From: Marinobacter changyiensis
Lineage (GTDB): Bacteria; Pseudomonadota; Gammaproteobacteria; Pseudomonadales; Oleiphilaceae
Assembly (NCBI RefSeq): GCF_009193265.1
Contig: NZ_VZZZ01000002.1
Coordinates: 25,824-89,823 of the forward strand
Length of the DNA stretch: 64,000 bases
Reading direction: 5' to 3'
Part shown: positions 40,108 through 48,926 of the stretch, in pieces
Position numbering within the stretch: position 1 is the stretch's first letter
Layout of the letters: every line of letters begins with the position of its first letter
Made by a program: the position numbers and the translations under genes
Notes under the pieces: model-generated
What the model was told of the DNA's origin: nothing
Seen by the model: the letters and a program-made list of their open reading frames with translations, nothing else
Databases searched by the model: none

Positions 40108-40677
40108 CTAGATGCATTTGAAGTAGTCGAAGGGCTCGAGGCATTCCTTGCAACGATAAAGGGCTTTGCAGGCGGTGGATCCGAATTCGCTGACCCGCTC
40201 GGTGTCCTTGCTGCCGCAATGGGGGCAGGCAATGACTTCCGGTGCGCCGAGCAGGCTCATCTTGCTGGAGCTGCCCTCCGGCGGTGCGATTCCGAAGGCC
40301 CGAAGCTTCGCTTTGCCTTCGCCTGTGATCCAGTCGGTGGTCCAGGCAGGGATCAGCACCTGGTTGATTTTCGGATCCCGGAAGCCCGCTGCTCGGAGGG
40401 CCTCGGTAATCAGCTCCTCAATCAACTCGGTGGCCGGGCAGCCGGAGTAGGTCGGGGTTACGTCAACGGACAATTCAATTCCGTCCCAGCGTACGGCACG
40501 GATAATGCCAAGCTCCACGACACTGACTGCCGGCACTTCAGGATCTTTCACCTCATCGAGCAGTGCCCAGATGTCGACCTCTGTCAGCAGATCGGGGCGG
40601 GCGTTGGCCGGCACCCGATCGCTGGCGATCAGGATATCGACGGCTGACCGGCTGTCTGAATCACCAAGTTGTGGCAT
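40108..40677 (-). CDS. paaD: Phenylacetyl-CoA epoxidase assembly/accessory protein
   Basis: A 189-residue protein with an N-terminal DUF59/MIP18-like domain (WALLDEVKDPEVPAVSVVELGII and VDVTPTYSGCPATELI) and a C-terminal metal-ribbon-like segment with CPHCGS and CKEC. PaaD is probably an iron-sulfur assembly factor for PaaE. Start overlaps paaC's end by 17 bases. Slightly longer than E. coli PaaD (about 165) through its N-terminus. Confidence 0.93.
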   Translation of the reverse strand: MPQLGDSDSRSAVDILIASDRVPANARPDLLTEVDIWALLDEVKDPEVPAVSVVELGIIRAVRWDGIELSVDVTPTYSGCPATELIEELITEALRAAGFRDPKINQVLIPAWTTDWITGEGKAKLRAFGIAPPEGSSSKMSLLGAPEVIACPHCGSKDTERVSEFGSTACKALYRCKECLEPFDYFKCI

Positions 40678-41425
40678 CGGGATAGGCCCTTTGCAGAAAC
40701 TGCATTTCCGCCAGAATGAAACCGAGATGTTCGGTGTGCTCGCCGTGCTTGCCGCCCATGTACATCCAGGCGTCGTCTGGACCCGGTGTCAGCGTGGCCT
40801 GGGTGAGCACCTCATTGACCATGCCGCGCCAGTCGTTGGCGAGCTGGTCGGGATCCGGGCCAATGCCGGCCTCGGCCAGGACACGATCGGTGTCGTCCGG
40901 GGTGATCAGTTCGCCGGTGAAGCGCCAGAGAATATCCACCGCCTCCTGCATGCGTTGGTGGCTCTCTTCCGTGCCATCCCCCAGGCGCTTGACCCACTCG
41001 GAGGACCGGCGCAGGTGATAGGTGGCCTCTTTGACCGCCTTGGCGGCGATCCCGGCAATGCGCTCATCGCTGGATTCGGTCAGGCTCTTGAGTGTGAAGT
41101 AGTGCCACACGTCAAAGAAGAACTGCCGACCCATGGTGACCGCGTAATCCTCATTGGGCTGCTCGGTGAGCAGCAGGTTGCGGTAATTATGGGCATCCCG
41201 GCGGAACGCCAGCTTGTCCGCATCCCGGCCATCATCAATCTGCTCGGCTGCATACTGGTACCAGTTGCGGGCCTGGCCGACCAGGTCGAGGGCAACGTTC
41301 ATCAGTGCCATTTCTTCCTCAACTGCCGGAGCCTTGCCGCACAATTCGCACAGCCGCTGGCTCAGGATCAGGTCGGAATCTGCCAGGCGCAGCAGGTATT
41401 CCTTTAATGCTTCTGTTTGTGTCAT
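40661..41425 (-). CDS. paaC: Phenylacetyl-CoA epoxidase, structural subunit PaaC
   Basis: A 254-residue ferritin-like helical protein. Segments such as ADSDLILSQRLCELCGKAP, MNVALDLVGQARNWYQYAAE, and KAVKEATYHLRRSSEWVKRLGDGTEES fit PaaC, which pairs with PaaA in the 1,2-epoxidase core but lacks a working diiron site. Starts at ATG 41425, 11 bases after paaB ends. Part of paaABCDE. Confidence 0.95.
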   Translation of the reverse strand: MTQTEALKEYLLRLADSDLILSQRLCELCGKAPAVEEEMALMNVALDLVGQARNWYQYAAEQIDDGRDADKLAFRRDAHNYRNLLLTEQPNEDYAVTMGRQFFFDVWHYFTLKSLTESSDERIAGIAAKAVKEATYHLRRSSEWVKRLGDGTEESHQRMQEAVDILWRFTGELITPDDTDRVLAEAGIGPDPDQLANDWRGMVNEVLTQATLTPGPDDAWMYMGGKHGEHTEHLGFILAEMQFLQRAYPDATTW

Positions 41426-41436
41426 GGAGCCGCTCC

Positions 41437-41718
41437 TTACATGTGTCCGACTTCATCGGGCAGCTCGTAAAAAGAAGCGTGCCGATAAACCTTGTCTTCC
41501 GACGGGTCGAAAAGTACTTCTTTCTCGTCGGATGCGGAGGCCGTGATGGTGTCAGAGGGCACAACCCAGATGCTCACGCCCTCGTTACGGCGGGTGTACA
41601 GGTCGCGGGCGTTTTCCATGGCCATCTCGGCATCGGCGGCGTGCACGCTGCCCACGTGCTTGTGGTTCAGACCGTGCTTGGACCGCACAAAGACTTCGTA
41701 AAGGCGCCATTCAGACAT
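41437..41718 (-). CDS. paaB: Phenylacetyl-CoA epoxidase subunit PaaB
   Basis: A 93-residue protein starting MSEWRLYEVFVRSKHGLNHKHVG at ATG 41718, a near-diagnostic PaaB start. It continues with GSVHAADAEMAMENARDLYTRRNEGVSIWVVPSDTI. PaaB bridges PaaAC units in the epoxidase. Gap to paaA is 17 bases. Upstream in-frame readings run through paaA and are discarded. Confidence 0.96.
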   Translation of the reverse strand: MSEWRLYEVFVRSKHGLNHKHVGSVHAADAEMAMENARDLYTRRNEGVSIWVVPSDTITASASDEKEVLFDPSEDKVYRHASFYELPDEVGHM

Positions 41719-41735
41719 AGTGTATTGCTCCGGTA

Positions 41736-42728
41736 TCAGGCGGCTTGTGCGCGCTGTTTTTGTTTTTTGGCATAGGCGACGGCTGCTTCGCGGACCCATG
41801 CACCCTCATCGATTGCTTTCTTGCGAGTGTTGATGCGCTCGCGGTTGCAAGGGCCATTACCCTTGAGTACATCGTAGAATTCCTGCCAGTTGATCTCACC
41901 GAAATCGTAATGGCCGGTTTCTTCATTCCATTTCAGGTCCGGATCCGGCACCGTGCATCCGAGGAATTCAAGCTGCGGAATCGTCTGGTCAATGAACATC
42001 TGGCGCAGTTCATCGTTGCTCTTGCGCTTGATCTTCCAGGCCATGGACTGCTGTGAGTTCGGGGACTCGTCATCGTGCGGGCCGAACATCATCAGAGCCG
42101 GCCACCAGATACGGTTGATGGCGTCCTGCACCATGGCTTTCTGCTCGTCGGTGCCTTCACGCATCATGTCCAGCAGGATCTGGTAACCCTGGCGCTGGTG
42201 GAAGCTCTCCTCCTTACAGATGCGGACCATGGCGCGGGAATAGGGACCATAGGAGGTGCGCTGCAGCACAACCTGGTTGACGATGGCGGCGCCATCTACC
42301 AGCCAGCCAACGGCACCCATATCGGCCCAGTTCAAGGTCGGGTAGTTAAAGATGCTGGAATATTTGGCTTTGCCCTGATGCAGCTTCTCAATTTCTTCAT
42401 CGCGGTCTGCGCCAAGGGTTTCCATGGCACTGTAGAGATACAGGCCATGGCCTGCCTCGTCCTGAATCTTGGCCATCAGCTGAAGCTTGCGCTTGAGCGT
42501 AGGTGCCCGGGTCACCCAGTTACCTTCCGGCAGCATACCGACCACTTCCGAGTGGGCATGCTGGGAAATCTGGCGAACCAGAGTCTTGCGGTAGCCTTCA
42601 GGCATCCAGTTCTTGGGTTCAATTTTGATTTCGGCGTCGACCTTTTCCTGAAACTCGCGCTCTTCAGGCGACATCTCATCTCTGGTCTTCAGGCGCTTGG
42701 CGCCGGTTTCAACGAGCTGGGCGTACAT
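41736..42728 (-). CDS. paaA: Phenylacetyl-CoA epoxidase, catalytic diiron subunit
   Basis: A 330-residue ferritin-like oxygenase subunit from ATG 42728, preceded by CGGAGGTA. It has [18 protein letters not shown] (iron ligand Glu and His) and [16 protein letters not shown] (Glu and His), the two diiron EX2H motifs. It inserts one oxygen atom into the phenylacetyl-CoA ring. First gene of the paaABCDE-paaZ unit; the AT-rich region upstream should hold its promoter. Confidence 0.97.
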   Translation of the reverse strand: MYAQLVETGAKRLKTRDEMSPEEREFQEKVDAEIKIEPKNWMPEGYRKTLVRQISQHAHSEVVGMLPEGNWVTRAPTLKRKLQLMAKIQDEAGHGLYLYSAMETLGADRDEEIEKLHQGKAKYSSIFNYPTLNWADMGAVGWLVDGAAIVNQVVLQRTSYGPYSRAMVRICKEESFHQRQGYQILLDMMREGTDEQKAMVQDAINRIWWPALMMFGPHDDESPNSQQSMAWKIKRKSNDELRQMFIDQTIPQLEFLGCTVPDPDLKWNEETGHYDFGEINWQEFYDVLKGNGPCNRERINTRKKAIDEGAWVREAAVAYAKKQKQRAQAA

Positions 42729-43077
42729 AAAATACCTCCGGGTCGGGCTTGTTGTTCTGCTGTCCGTGAACTGTGATGCCCTTGTGAATAACTGAAGGGC
42801 CATTAACTTTATATTATATGATACTGAATAAATATCAAGAAATGCCTTTATGTGTCATGTTTATATTTAAAAGGTATTAGAGAGCATTTATAGCTATGAT
42901 TTATATGGAAAAACATGTGATACGTAATGAAATTCTATTGAGGTTAGCGCCGAGAAAGTAAATTTAAATCGGTGTTCCCGGGAAAAACGTGGTCTGGCAG
43001 TCGGGGAGGAAGGCAGGCAGCGGCGAGCCTCCGACCGCGAAGGTGAGCCGGCTCCCCGCCCAACCTGTCAGGAAGCG
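42729..43077. promoter_or_regulatory. AT-rich control region upstream of paaA
   Basis: A 349-base gap whose paaA-proximal 190 bases (about 42795-42980) are far richer in A and T than the neighbours. On the - strand a -10 TATAAT (42813-42818) and a weak -35 TTCTTG (42836-42841), 17 bases apart, lie 85 bases before paaA. A TATGATAC element (42817-42824, + strand) overlaps the -10 and TGTGATAC (42916-42923) lies upstream; both resemble elements near paaX and paaY. The paaK-side part is GC-rich with a GAGCCGGCTC palindrome. No gene is seen. Confidence 0.62.
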
Positions 43078-44385
43078 TCAGGTGTTGCGGCGGTCAAACA
43101 CGCGCTTGGCCTTGCCTTCGGAGCGGGCAAGGCGGTTGGTTTCCACCACCTCGACACGGGTGCTGATGCCGATGTAGGACTTGACGTGGTGAGCCAGTTC
43201 CTTGGCGGTCCTGGCCCGCACGTCATCGCCGGAAATGCCGGGTTTGAATTCAACCCGTATATCCACACAGTCCAGGTTGCCTTCCTTATAAACCTCGATC
43301 TCGTAATGCGGAGCCAGCGCCTCACATTTCAGCACCTGTTCTTCGATCTGGCTCGGGAACACGTTCACGCCACGGATAATCAGCATGTCATCACTGCGGC
43401 CGGTAATCTTGTCGATCCGGCGCATAGGCCTGGCAGTACCCGGCAGCAGGCGGGTGAGATCCCGGGTGCGATAACGCAGGATCGGCAGGGCAACCTTGGT
43501 CAGTGAGGTGAAGACCAGCTCGCCGTATTCCCCGTCAGGCAGCACTTCACCGGTTTCCGGGTTGATGATTTCCGGATAGAAATGGTCTTCCCAGATGGTG
43601 GGGCCATCCTTGGTTTCAATGCATTCCATGCCAACGCCTGGGCCCATGACCTCGGACAGGCCGTAGATGTCCAGAGCCTGGATGCCGAGCCGTTCCTCAA
43701 TTTCAGCGCGCATGGCATTGGTCCAGGGCTCTGCCCCGAAAATACCCAGCCGCAGGGGCAGCTTGTGCGGATCAATGCCCTGGCGATCCATCTCGTCGGC
43801 AATGTTCAGCATGTAGGACGGTGTCACCATGATGATGTCGGGCTCGAAATCCTTGATCAGCTGAACCTGTTTCTCGGTCTGGCCGCCGGACATGGGGATG
43901 ACGGTACAGCCCAGACGCTCGGCGCCGTAGTGCGCGCCCAGGCCACCGGTGAACAGGCCGTAGCCATAGGCAACATGCACCTTGTCACCGGCATGGCCGC
44001 CCCCGGCACGAATGGAGCGGGCGACCACGTCTGCCCAGGTGTTGATGTCTCCCTGGGTGTAGCCGACTACCGTCGGTTTGCCAGTTGTTCCACTGGAGGC
44101 GTGCACCCGGACAACGTCTGACATCGGCGTGGCAAACATGCCGAACGGGTAGTTATCGCGCAGGTCCGCCTTGGTGGTAAACGGTACCCTGGACAGGTCC
44201 TCCAGGGCGTTGATGTCCATCGGTTTGAGACCGACATCATCAAAAGCCTTCCGGTAGAACGGCACATTGGTGTAGGCATGAATCAGGCTCCAGCGCAGGC
44301 GCTGAAGCTGCTCATGCCGGAGTTCGTCGATGCTGGCGGACTCCATCCGGTCGAGTTTGCCAATTTTCTGCAGTGGTTGGCTCAT
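43078..44385 (-). CDS. paaK: Phenylacetate--CoA ligase
   Basis: A 435-residue AMP-forming ligase that activates phenylacetate to phenylacetyl-CoA. The AMP-binding motif is SSGTTGKPTVVGYT; YGLSEVMGPGV and the C-terminal RSDDMLIIRGVNVFPSQIEEQVL hinge are typical of PaaK. It follows paaJ by 63 bases and probably ends the paaG-I-J-K unit. Size matches the family. Confidence 0.96.
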   Translation of the reverse strand: MSQPLQKIGKLDRMESASIDELRHEQLQRLRWSLIHAYTNVPFYRKAFDDVGLKPMDINALEDLSRVPFTTKADLRDNYPFGMFATPMSDVVRVHASSGTTGKPTVVGYTQGDINTWADVVARSIRAGGGHAGDKVHVAYGYGLFTGGLGAHYGAERLGCTVIPMSGGQTEKQVQLIKDFEPDIIMVTPSYMLNIADEMDRQGIDPHKLPLRLGIFGAEPWTNAMRAEIEERLGIQALDIYGLSEVMGPGVGMECIETKDGPTIWEDHFYPEIINPETGEVLPDGEYGELVFTSLTKVALPILRYRTRDLTRLLPGTARPMRRIDKITGRSDDMLIIRGVNVFPSQIEEQVLKCEALAPHYEIEVYKEGNLDCVDIRVEFKPGISGDDVRARTAKELAHHVKSYIGISTRVEVVETNRLARSEGKAKRVFDRRNT

Positions 44386-44448
44386 ATTTCTGTCCTGCGT
44401 TGTTCTTGTAAGGTAATGGTCTGAGTTCTGGTTCGGGCGGTGGTGGCG

Positions 44449-45696
44449 TCAGGCCACCGACTCCGTCCGTTCAATGATGATGGCAATGCCCTGGCCAACG
44501 CCGATGCACATGGTGCAGAGGGCGTAACGGGCTTGCTGGCCCGCCGAGTGACGGCGCTCAAGTTCGTAAAGCGCTGTTGTCACCAACCGGGCACCGCTCA
44601 TGCCGAGCGGGTGTCCAAGGGCTATACCGCCACCGTTCGGGTTCACATGCTCCGCATCGTCCGGCAGGCCGAGATCCCGGGTGACGGCGAGGGCCTGCGC
44701 GGCGAAGGCTTCGTTCAGTTCAATCACGTCCATATCGGCCAGCTCAAGGCCCGCTGTTGCCAGCACCTTGCGGGTTGCCGGGGCGGGCCCGAAGCCCATG
44801 ATCCGCGGCGCAACGCCGGCGGTTGCCATGGCAACTACCCGGGCGCGGGGCTTGAGGTTGTATTGTTTGAGTGCCTCGGCTCCGGCCAACAGCAGGGCGC
44901 AGGCGCCGTCGTTGACACCGGAAGCGTTGCCCGCAGTCACGGTGCCGTTTTCGCGGAATGGCGTCGGCAGCTTGGCCAACTGTTCGATGCTGGTTTCCCG
45001 GGGATGTTCATCGGTGTCCACCACCAGAGGATCCTGCTTGCGGCGGGGGATGGTTACCGGGGTGATTTCAGCCGCCAGTCGTCCAGCCTTCTGGGCTGCA
45101 GCAGTTCGCTGCTGACTGCGCAGGGCAAAAGCGTCCTGGTCTTCCCGGGAAATGCCAAAATCGGCCGCAACGTTCTCTGCGGTCTCGGGCATCGAATCAA
45201 TCCCGTATTGCTTCTTCAGCACCGGGTTTACAAAACGCCAACCGATGGTGGTGTCGAAGATTTCCGCCTTCCGGCTGAACGCAGAATCCGCCTTGCCCAT
45301 CACAAACGGGGCCCTGGACATGGATTCCACGCCGCCGGCGATCATCAGTTTGGCCTCACCGGTACGGATGGCTCTTGCGGCGCTGCCGACAGCATCCATA
45401 CCGGAACCGCACAGGCGGTTGATGGTGCTGCCCGGCACGTCAACCGGCAGGCCTGCCAGCAGCAAGGACATGCGGGCAACATCACGGTTGTCTTCACCGG
45501 CCTGGTTGGCGCAGCCATAGAGCACGTCGTCGATCTTTGACCAGTCCAGGTCCGGGTGGCGCTCGGTCAGGGCCTTGATGGGGATGGCACCGAGGTCGTC
45601 CGCACGCACTGCCGAAAGGGCACCGCCGTAACGACCGATGGGGGTACGAATGGCATCGACGATGTAGGCGTCTTTGAGAAGATTGTCCGCGCTCAT
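44449..45696 (-). CDS. paaJ: 3-oxoadipyl-CoA / 3-oxo-5,6-dehydrosuberyl-CoA thiolase
   Basis: A 415-residue thiolase. Catalytic residues: Cys in [13 protein letters not shown], His in [20 protein letters not shown] and the C-terminal Cys in [10 protein letters not shown]. The N-terminus [18 protein letters not shown] is typical of PaaJ/PcaF. Two thiolytic steps of the pathway use this enzyme, giving acetyl-CoA and finally succinyl-CoA. It overlaps paaI by 4 bases (ATGA). PcaF of the beta-ketoadipate pathway is a near relative, but context favours PaaJ. Confidence 0.94.
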   Translation of the reverse strand: MSADNLLKDAYIVDAIRTPIGRYGGALSAVRADDLGAIPIKALTERHPDLDWSKIDDVLYGCANQAGEDNRDVARMSLLLAGLPVDVPGSTINRLCGSGMDAVGSAARAIRTGEAKLMIAGGVESMSRAPFVMGKADSAFSRKAEIFDTTIGWRFVNPVLKKQYGIDSMPETAENVAADFGISREDQDAFALRSQQRTAAAQKAGRLAAEITPVTIPRRKQDPLVVDTDEHPRETSIEQLAKLPTPFRENGTVTAGNASGVNDGACALLLAGAEALKQYNLKPRARVVAMATAGVAPRIMGFGPAPATRKVLATAGLELADMDVIELNEAFAAQALAVTRDLGLPDDAEHVNPNGGGIALGHPLGMSGARLVTTALYELERRHSAGQQARYALCTMCIGVGQGIAIIIERTESVA

Positions 45697-46139
45697 GAAT
45701 ATTCCTCCGAATTGCGTACGGTGCCGCGAACCTCAAAGGAGCGGCCCCGGAACAGGGCAACCGTGCGGTCGTCCTGATTGGTTAATGTGATGTCGTAAAC
45801 GCCGGTACGACTACCCCGGGACTGCTCCTCAGCGGTGGCGGTCAGCCGGTCACCCTCTTTGGCACCGGACATGAAATCAATGCTGCAGCCGGAGGCGACG
45901 GTGGCCCGGTCATAGCTGTTGCAGGCGAAAGCAAAGGCGGAATCGGCCAGAGTGAACAGATAGCCTCCATGGCAGGAGCCGTGGCCCTGAATCATCTCGC
46001 CGGTAACGGTCATGGTGAGAACGGCTTTGCCGGGGGCGACGGATTCAATGTTCATGCCCAGGTTCTGGCTGGCCCGGTCCCGGGCAAACATGGCTTTCGC
46101 ACATTCCTCGGCGAGTGTTTGCGGATCTATCTCGCTCAT
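45693..46139 (-). CDS. paaI: Hydroxyphenylacetyl-CoA thioesterase PaaI
   Basis: A 148-residue hotdog-fold thioesterase. The family segment is [27 protein letters not shown], with the active Asp region and [23 protein letters not shown] after it. PaaI rescues CoA from dead-end ring-hydroxylated CoA thioesters. It lies between paaG (74-base gap) and paaJ (4-base overlap). Confidence 0.95.
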   Translation of the reverse strand: MSEIDPQTLAEECAKAMFARDRASQNLGMNIESVAPGKAVLTMTVTGEMIQGHGSCHGGYLFTLADSAFAFACNSYDRATVASGCSIDFMSGAKEGDRLTATAEEQSRGSRTGVYDITLTNQDDRTVALFRGRSFEVRGTVRNSEEYS

Positions 46140-46213
46140 GAATAAAGTCCCTTTGGTGCGTATGCATTTTCCGTATCCGCGATGGAAGTCTGGGAGTCTG
46201 GTACGGGCATGGT

Positions 46214-47005
46214 TTATTTCCCCTTGAACGCTGGCGTGCGTTTTTCCATGAAGGCGGCGACGCCTTCGCGGTAGTCTTCAGTCTGCCCGGCGGCACGCTG
46301 AAGGTCCCTTTCAAGGTCGATCTGTTCTTCAAATGTGTTGTTGGCGCTGGCATGCAGTGCGCGCTTGATCAGGGCCAGACCCTTGGTGGGCTGGGTGGCG
46401 AAATGCCGGGCCAGCTTCATGGTTTCTTCCATGAGCTGCTCGTTATCCACGCAGCGCCAGATCATGCCCCAGCTTTCCGCCTGTTCGGCACTGATCTTGT
46501 CGCCCAGCAGGGCCATCCCTTTGGCCCGGGCCATGCCGGCCACACGGGGCAAGGTCCAGGTGCCGCCGGAATCGGGCACCAGGCCCAGTTTGCAGAATGC
46601 CTGAACGAAGCTGGCGGAACGTGCTGCGAGCGTGATGTCGCAGGCCAGGGCAATGTTGGCGCCGGCGCCGGCTGCCACCCCGTTAACGGCGCAGACAACC
46701 GGCATGGGCAGATCCCGCAGGCTCCGCATCAGCGGGTTGTAATAGTTCTCCAGGGAGGCACCCAGGTCTGGCGCTGCCTGATCCGGGGATACGCTGCGGT
46801 CAGAAAGATCCTGCCCTGCGCAAAAACCCCGGCCAGAGCCGGTAATGACCAGTACACGGACAGAGTCATCCTTGCGCACAGTGCTGATGGCATCACGGGT
46901 GCGTTCGTGCATTTCGACATTGAAACTGTTCAGGCTGTCCGGACGATTCAGGGTTAGCAGAGCCACACCCTGATCGATTTCAAGAAGAATGCTCGGCTGA
47001 GTCAT
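46214..47005 (-). CDS. paaG: 1,2-epoxyphenylacetyl-CoA isomerase
   Basis: A 263-residue enoyl-CoA hydratase/isomerase family protein. It aligns by eye along its length with E. coli PaaG: LTLNRPDSLNSFNVEMH, GSGRGFCAGQDLSDRSV, AVNGVAAGAGANIALACDI, FCKLGLVPDSGGTWTLPRVAG (with the acidic residue) and TQPTKGLALIKRAL. PaaG converts the ring epoxide to oxepin-CoA. It is first in the paaG-I-J-K unit, with a strong promoter upstream. PaaF, the related hydratase, is a less likely identity. Confidence 0.93.
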   Translation of the reverse strand: MTQPSILLEIDQGVALLTLNRPDSLNSFNVEMHERTRDAISTVRKDDSVRVLVITGSGRGFCAGQDLSDRSVSPDQAAPDLGASLENYYNPLMRSLRDLPMPVVCAVNGVAAGAGANIALACDITLAARSASFVQAFCKLGLVPDSGGTWTLPRVAGMARAKGMALLGDKISAEQAESWGMIWRCVDNEQLMEETMKLARHFATQPTKGLALIKRALHASANNTFEEQIDLERDLQRAAGQTEDYREGVAAFMEKRTPAFKGK

Positions 47006-47392
47006 GACGGTATTGTCCTGTTGTTTGTATTTGAATATAGCTGAAAGGCGTCTTGGACCCGGTACGGCGTTATCGATTGCGAAAAATGAGTATATCTAAC
47101 AATTGATACCCGTCAAGGACTGTGGGCGTCATTTTTTGTATCACTTCCATCCCGGGTGCTGGGCTCCGGTTTCTATCTGTCTGAAAATTATTGATAATCT
47201 TGTTTGTGTGTTGTCAGAATTCCGAATCTGGCCAGAATTTGGATAGCTTTAACGGCTTTTCGGGCATGATTAATCTTCCTGAATACGATAATGTGATACA
47301 GAAAATGGATCACAATAACTTTTCGGATCCCGTGTGTTTAGCCTTGCCAAGGTCCGACCCCGTTCCGGTGCCCGTTTGCTCAGGAGAGCGTT
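47006..47392. promoter_or_regulatory. Divergent paaG / paaY control region
   Basis: 387 bases, AT-richer than the genes. The paaG promoter is on the - strand (separate entry). Near paaY, TGTGATAC (47292-47299) starts a 6-base inverted repeat TGTGAT/ATCACA (47292-47314, 11-base spacer). ACAATAACTT at 47312-47321 is also found at 27231-27240 upstream of the transporter operon. No gene is seen in the region. Confidence 0.6.
47089..47116 (-). promoter_or_regulatory. paaG sigma70-type promoter with overlapping operator-like element
   Basis: On the - strand TTGACG (47111-47116) and TATACT (47089-47094) are 16 bases apart, about 85 bases before the paaG start. The -35 lies inside TTGATACCCGTCAA (47103-47116, + strand), an element that recurs as TTGATGTTCGTCAA near paaX (27244-27257). 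Confidence 0.6.
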
Positions 47393-47989
47393 ATGCCCAG
47401 TTACAGTATAGAAGGCGTTGTCCCCGTTGTTCACCCGTCCGCTTATGTTCATCCGACAGCTGTGCTGATCGGTGATGTCTGGATTGGTGCGGATTGCTAT
47501 GTGGGGCCAGCAGCTTCCCTGCGTGGTGATTTCGGTCGAATTGTACTTAAGGAGGGCTCCAATATTCAGGATACCTGTGTTATGCATGCCTTCCCGGGCA
47601 TGGATACGGTGATTGAGAAGAATGGCCATGTAGGGCATGGCGCAATCCTTCACGGTTGTATTATCGGAGAGGACGCTCTGGTGGGCATGAACGCAGTGGT
47701 CATGGATGAGGCCGTTATTGCACCCCGTTCCATTGTCGGCGCCGGGGCCTTGGTGAAAGCCGGTTTTAAGTGCGAGCCTGCGTCATTGATTGTGGGTACG
47801 CCGGCAAAGGTGCTACGTCCGCTGAACGATACCGAGATAGCATGGAAAGCGAAGGGGACGGAAGAGTACCAGAGACTGACCCGTCGCTCCCTTGCCAGCC
47901 TGGAGGAGTGCCAACCGTTGGAGGCGGCGGAGTCTGATCGCCCCAGGGTTGATGCCGGCAGTTACCAGCCCAAGCATCAGAGTGAATAG
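47393..47989 (+). CDS. paaY: PaaY, gamma-carbonic-anhydrase-like hexapeptide thioesterase
   Basis: A 198-residue left-handed beta-helix protein with hexapeptide repeats ([43 protein letters not shown]) and His residues for metal binding. It matches PaaY of the phenylacetate pathway, where it hydrolyses off-path CoA thioesters such as the 2-hydroxycyclohepta-triene product. Start ATG 47393 follows CAGGAGAG. The C-terminal 25 residues are variable. Confidence 0.93.
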   Translation: MPSYSIEGVVPVVHPSAYVHPTAVLIGDVWIGADCYVGPAASLRGDFGRIVLKEGSNIQDTCVMHAFPGMDTVIEKNGHVGHGAILHGCIIGEDALVGMNAVVMDEAVIAPRSIVGAGALVKAGFKCEPASLIVGTPAKVLRPLNDTEIAWKAKGTEEYQRLTRRSLASLEECQPLEAAESDRPRVDAGSYQPKHQSE

Positions 47990-48026
47990 AGGCAAGAGCC
48001 CGGGCCGAGCGTAGTCAAAGACTCTG

Positions 48027-48926
48027 TCAGGCCGCCGCCTCCGATTTCAGTGCATCGTTGATAATGCGGGCAAAGTCTTCCGGCGAATCCTCTTGCAGGA
48101 AGTGCCCGCCCCGCAGAGTGATGTGGGGCTGGCCATGGGCTCCGGGGATGCGTCTTTGCATATAGCGGTCACCCCCGCGGGTAATGGGGTCGCCGCTGCT
48201 AAAACAGGTGATGAAGGGTTTTTTCCAGTTTTCCAGTACTTGCCAGGCAGCCCGATTGGCAAGGCTGGCAGGATCATCTGGCGACACCGGTACCAGCTTG
48301 GGGAATGCCCGGGCACCCGCTTTGAAATCCGCTGAGGGAAACGGCGCTTCATAGGCGGCCCTTTCAGGCCTGGTCAGGGTTCTGCCGGTACCCAGTTGCA
48401 CGATCCGGCTGATAGGAAACCAGGGGCTATAGGTAGCGAAGGCTTTCCACAGAGTGAACGCTGCCGGTACCGGGGTTTCGCCCGTAGGCAACATGCCATT
48501 AGCGACGATGATGCATTGAAATCGTTCCGGATGTTCGGCGGCCAGCCGCAGGCCAAGTAACGACCCCCAGTTCTGACAAACCAGCGTGATGTTGGTGAGA
48601 TTGAGCCGTGTCAGCCACTCCGTCAGCCATGTCATGTGGCGTTCATAGCTGTAGTCGCTGACGTCTGCCGGTTTATCGGATTTGCCAAAGCCGACCAGGT
48701 CTGGTGCCAGCACCCGATGGCCGGCCTCTGCTACGCGGGGAATCATATGGCGGTAAAGATAAGACCACGATGGCTCCCCGTGAAGCATCATTACGGGATC
48801 GCTTTGGGGCGGACCTTCGTCAACATAGTGCATCCGGAGTTCCTGTTGAACTTCCAGGTAATTGGGTTTAAAAGGGTAGTCTGCCAAACCCGCGAAACGG
48901 GTGTCTTCGGTTCTCAGAATACGCAT
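48027..48926 (-). CDS. Haloalkane dehalogenase-like alpha/beta hydrolase with Asn at the nucleophile
   Basis: A 299-residue protein from ATG 48926, starting MRILRTEDTRFAGLADYPFKPNYL as in DhlA-type dehalogenases; an upstream in-frame start adds 12 residues. HGEPSWSYLYRHMIP and LAPDLVGFGKSDKP are family motifs, and GGHFLQEDSPED carries the catalytic His. The nucleophile elbow, normally QDWG, reads CQNWGSLLG, so Asp is replaced by Asn (codon AAC). It may be inactive, activated by deamidation, or have another function. The call as a family member is firm, activity is not. Confidence 0.85.
   Translation of the reverse strand: MRILRTEDTRFAGLADYPFKPNYLEVQQELRMHYVDEGPPQSDPVMMLHGEPSWSYLYRHMIPRVAEAGHRVLAPDLVGFGKSDKPADVSDYSYERHMTWLTEWLTRLNLTNITLVCQNWGSLLGLRLAAEHPERFQCIIVANGMLPTGETPVPAAFTLWKAFATYSPWFPISRIVQLGTGRTLTRPERAAYEAPFPSADFKAGARAFPKLVPVSPDDPASLANRAAWQVLENWKKPFITCFSSGDPITRGGDRYMQRRIPGAHGQPHITLRGGHFLQEDSPEDFARIINDALKSEAAA

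Noticed and set aside
43048..43075. GAGCCGGCTC palindrome after paaK as a terminator
   Set aside because: Self-complementary but with no loop or T-run, so it cannot act as a standard terminator.
47292..47314. TGTGAT/ATCACA inverted repeat before paaY as a CRP site
   Set aside because: The half sites are too far apart (11 bases after TGTGAT) for the CRP consensus; a PaaX-related element is a better reading.
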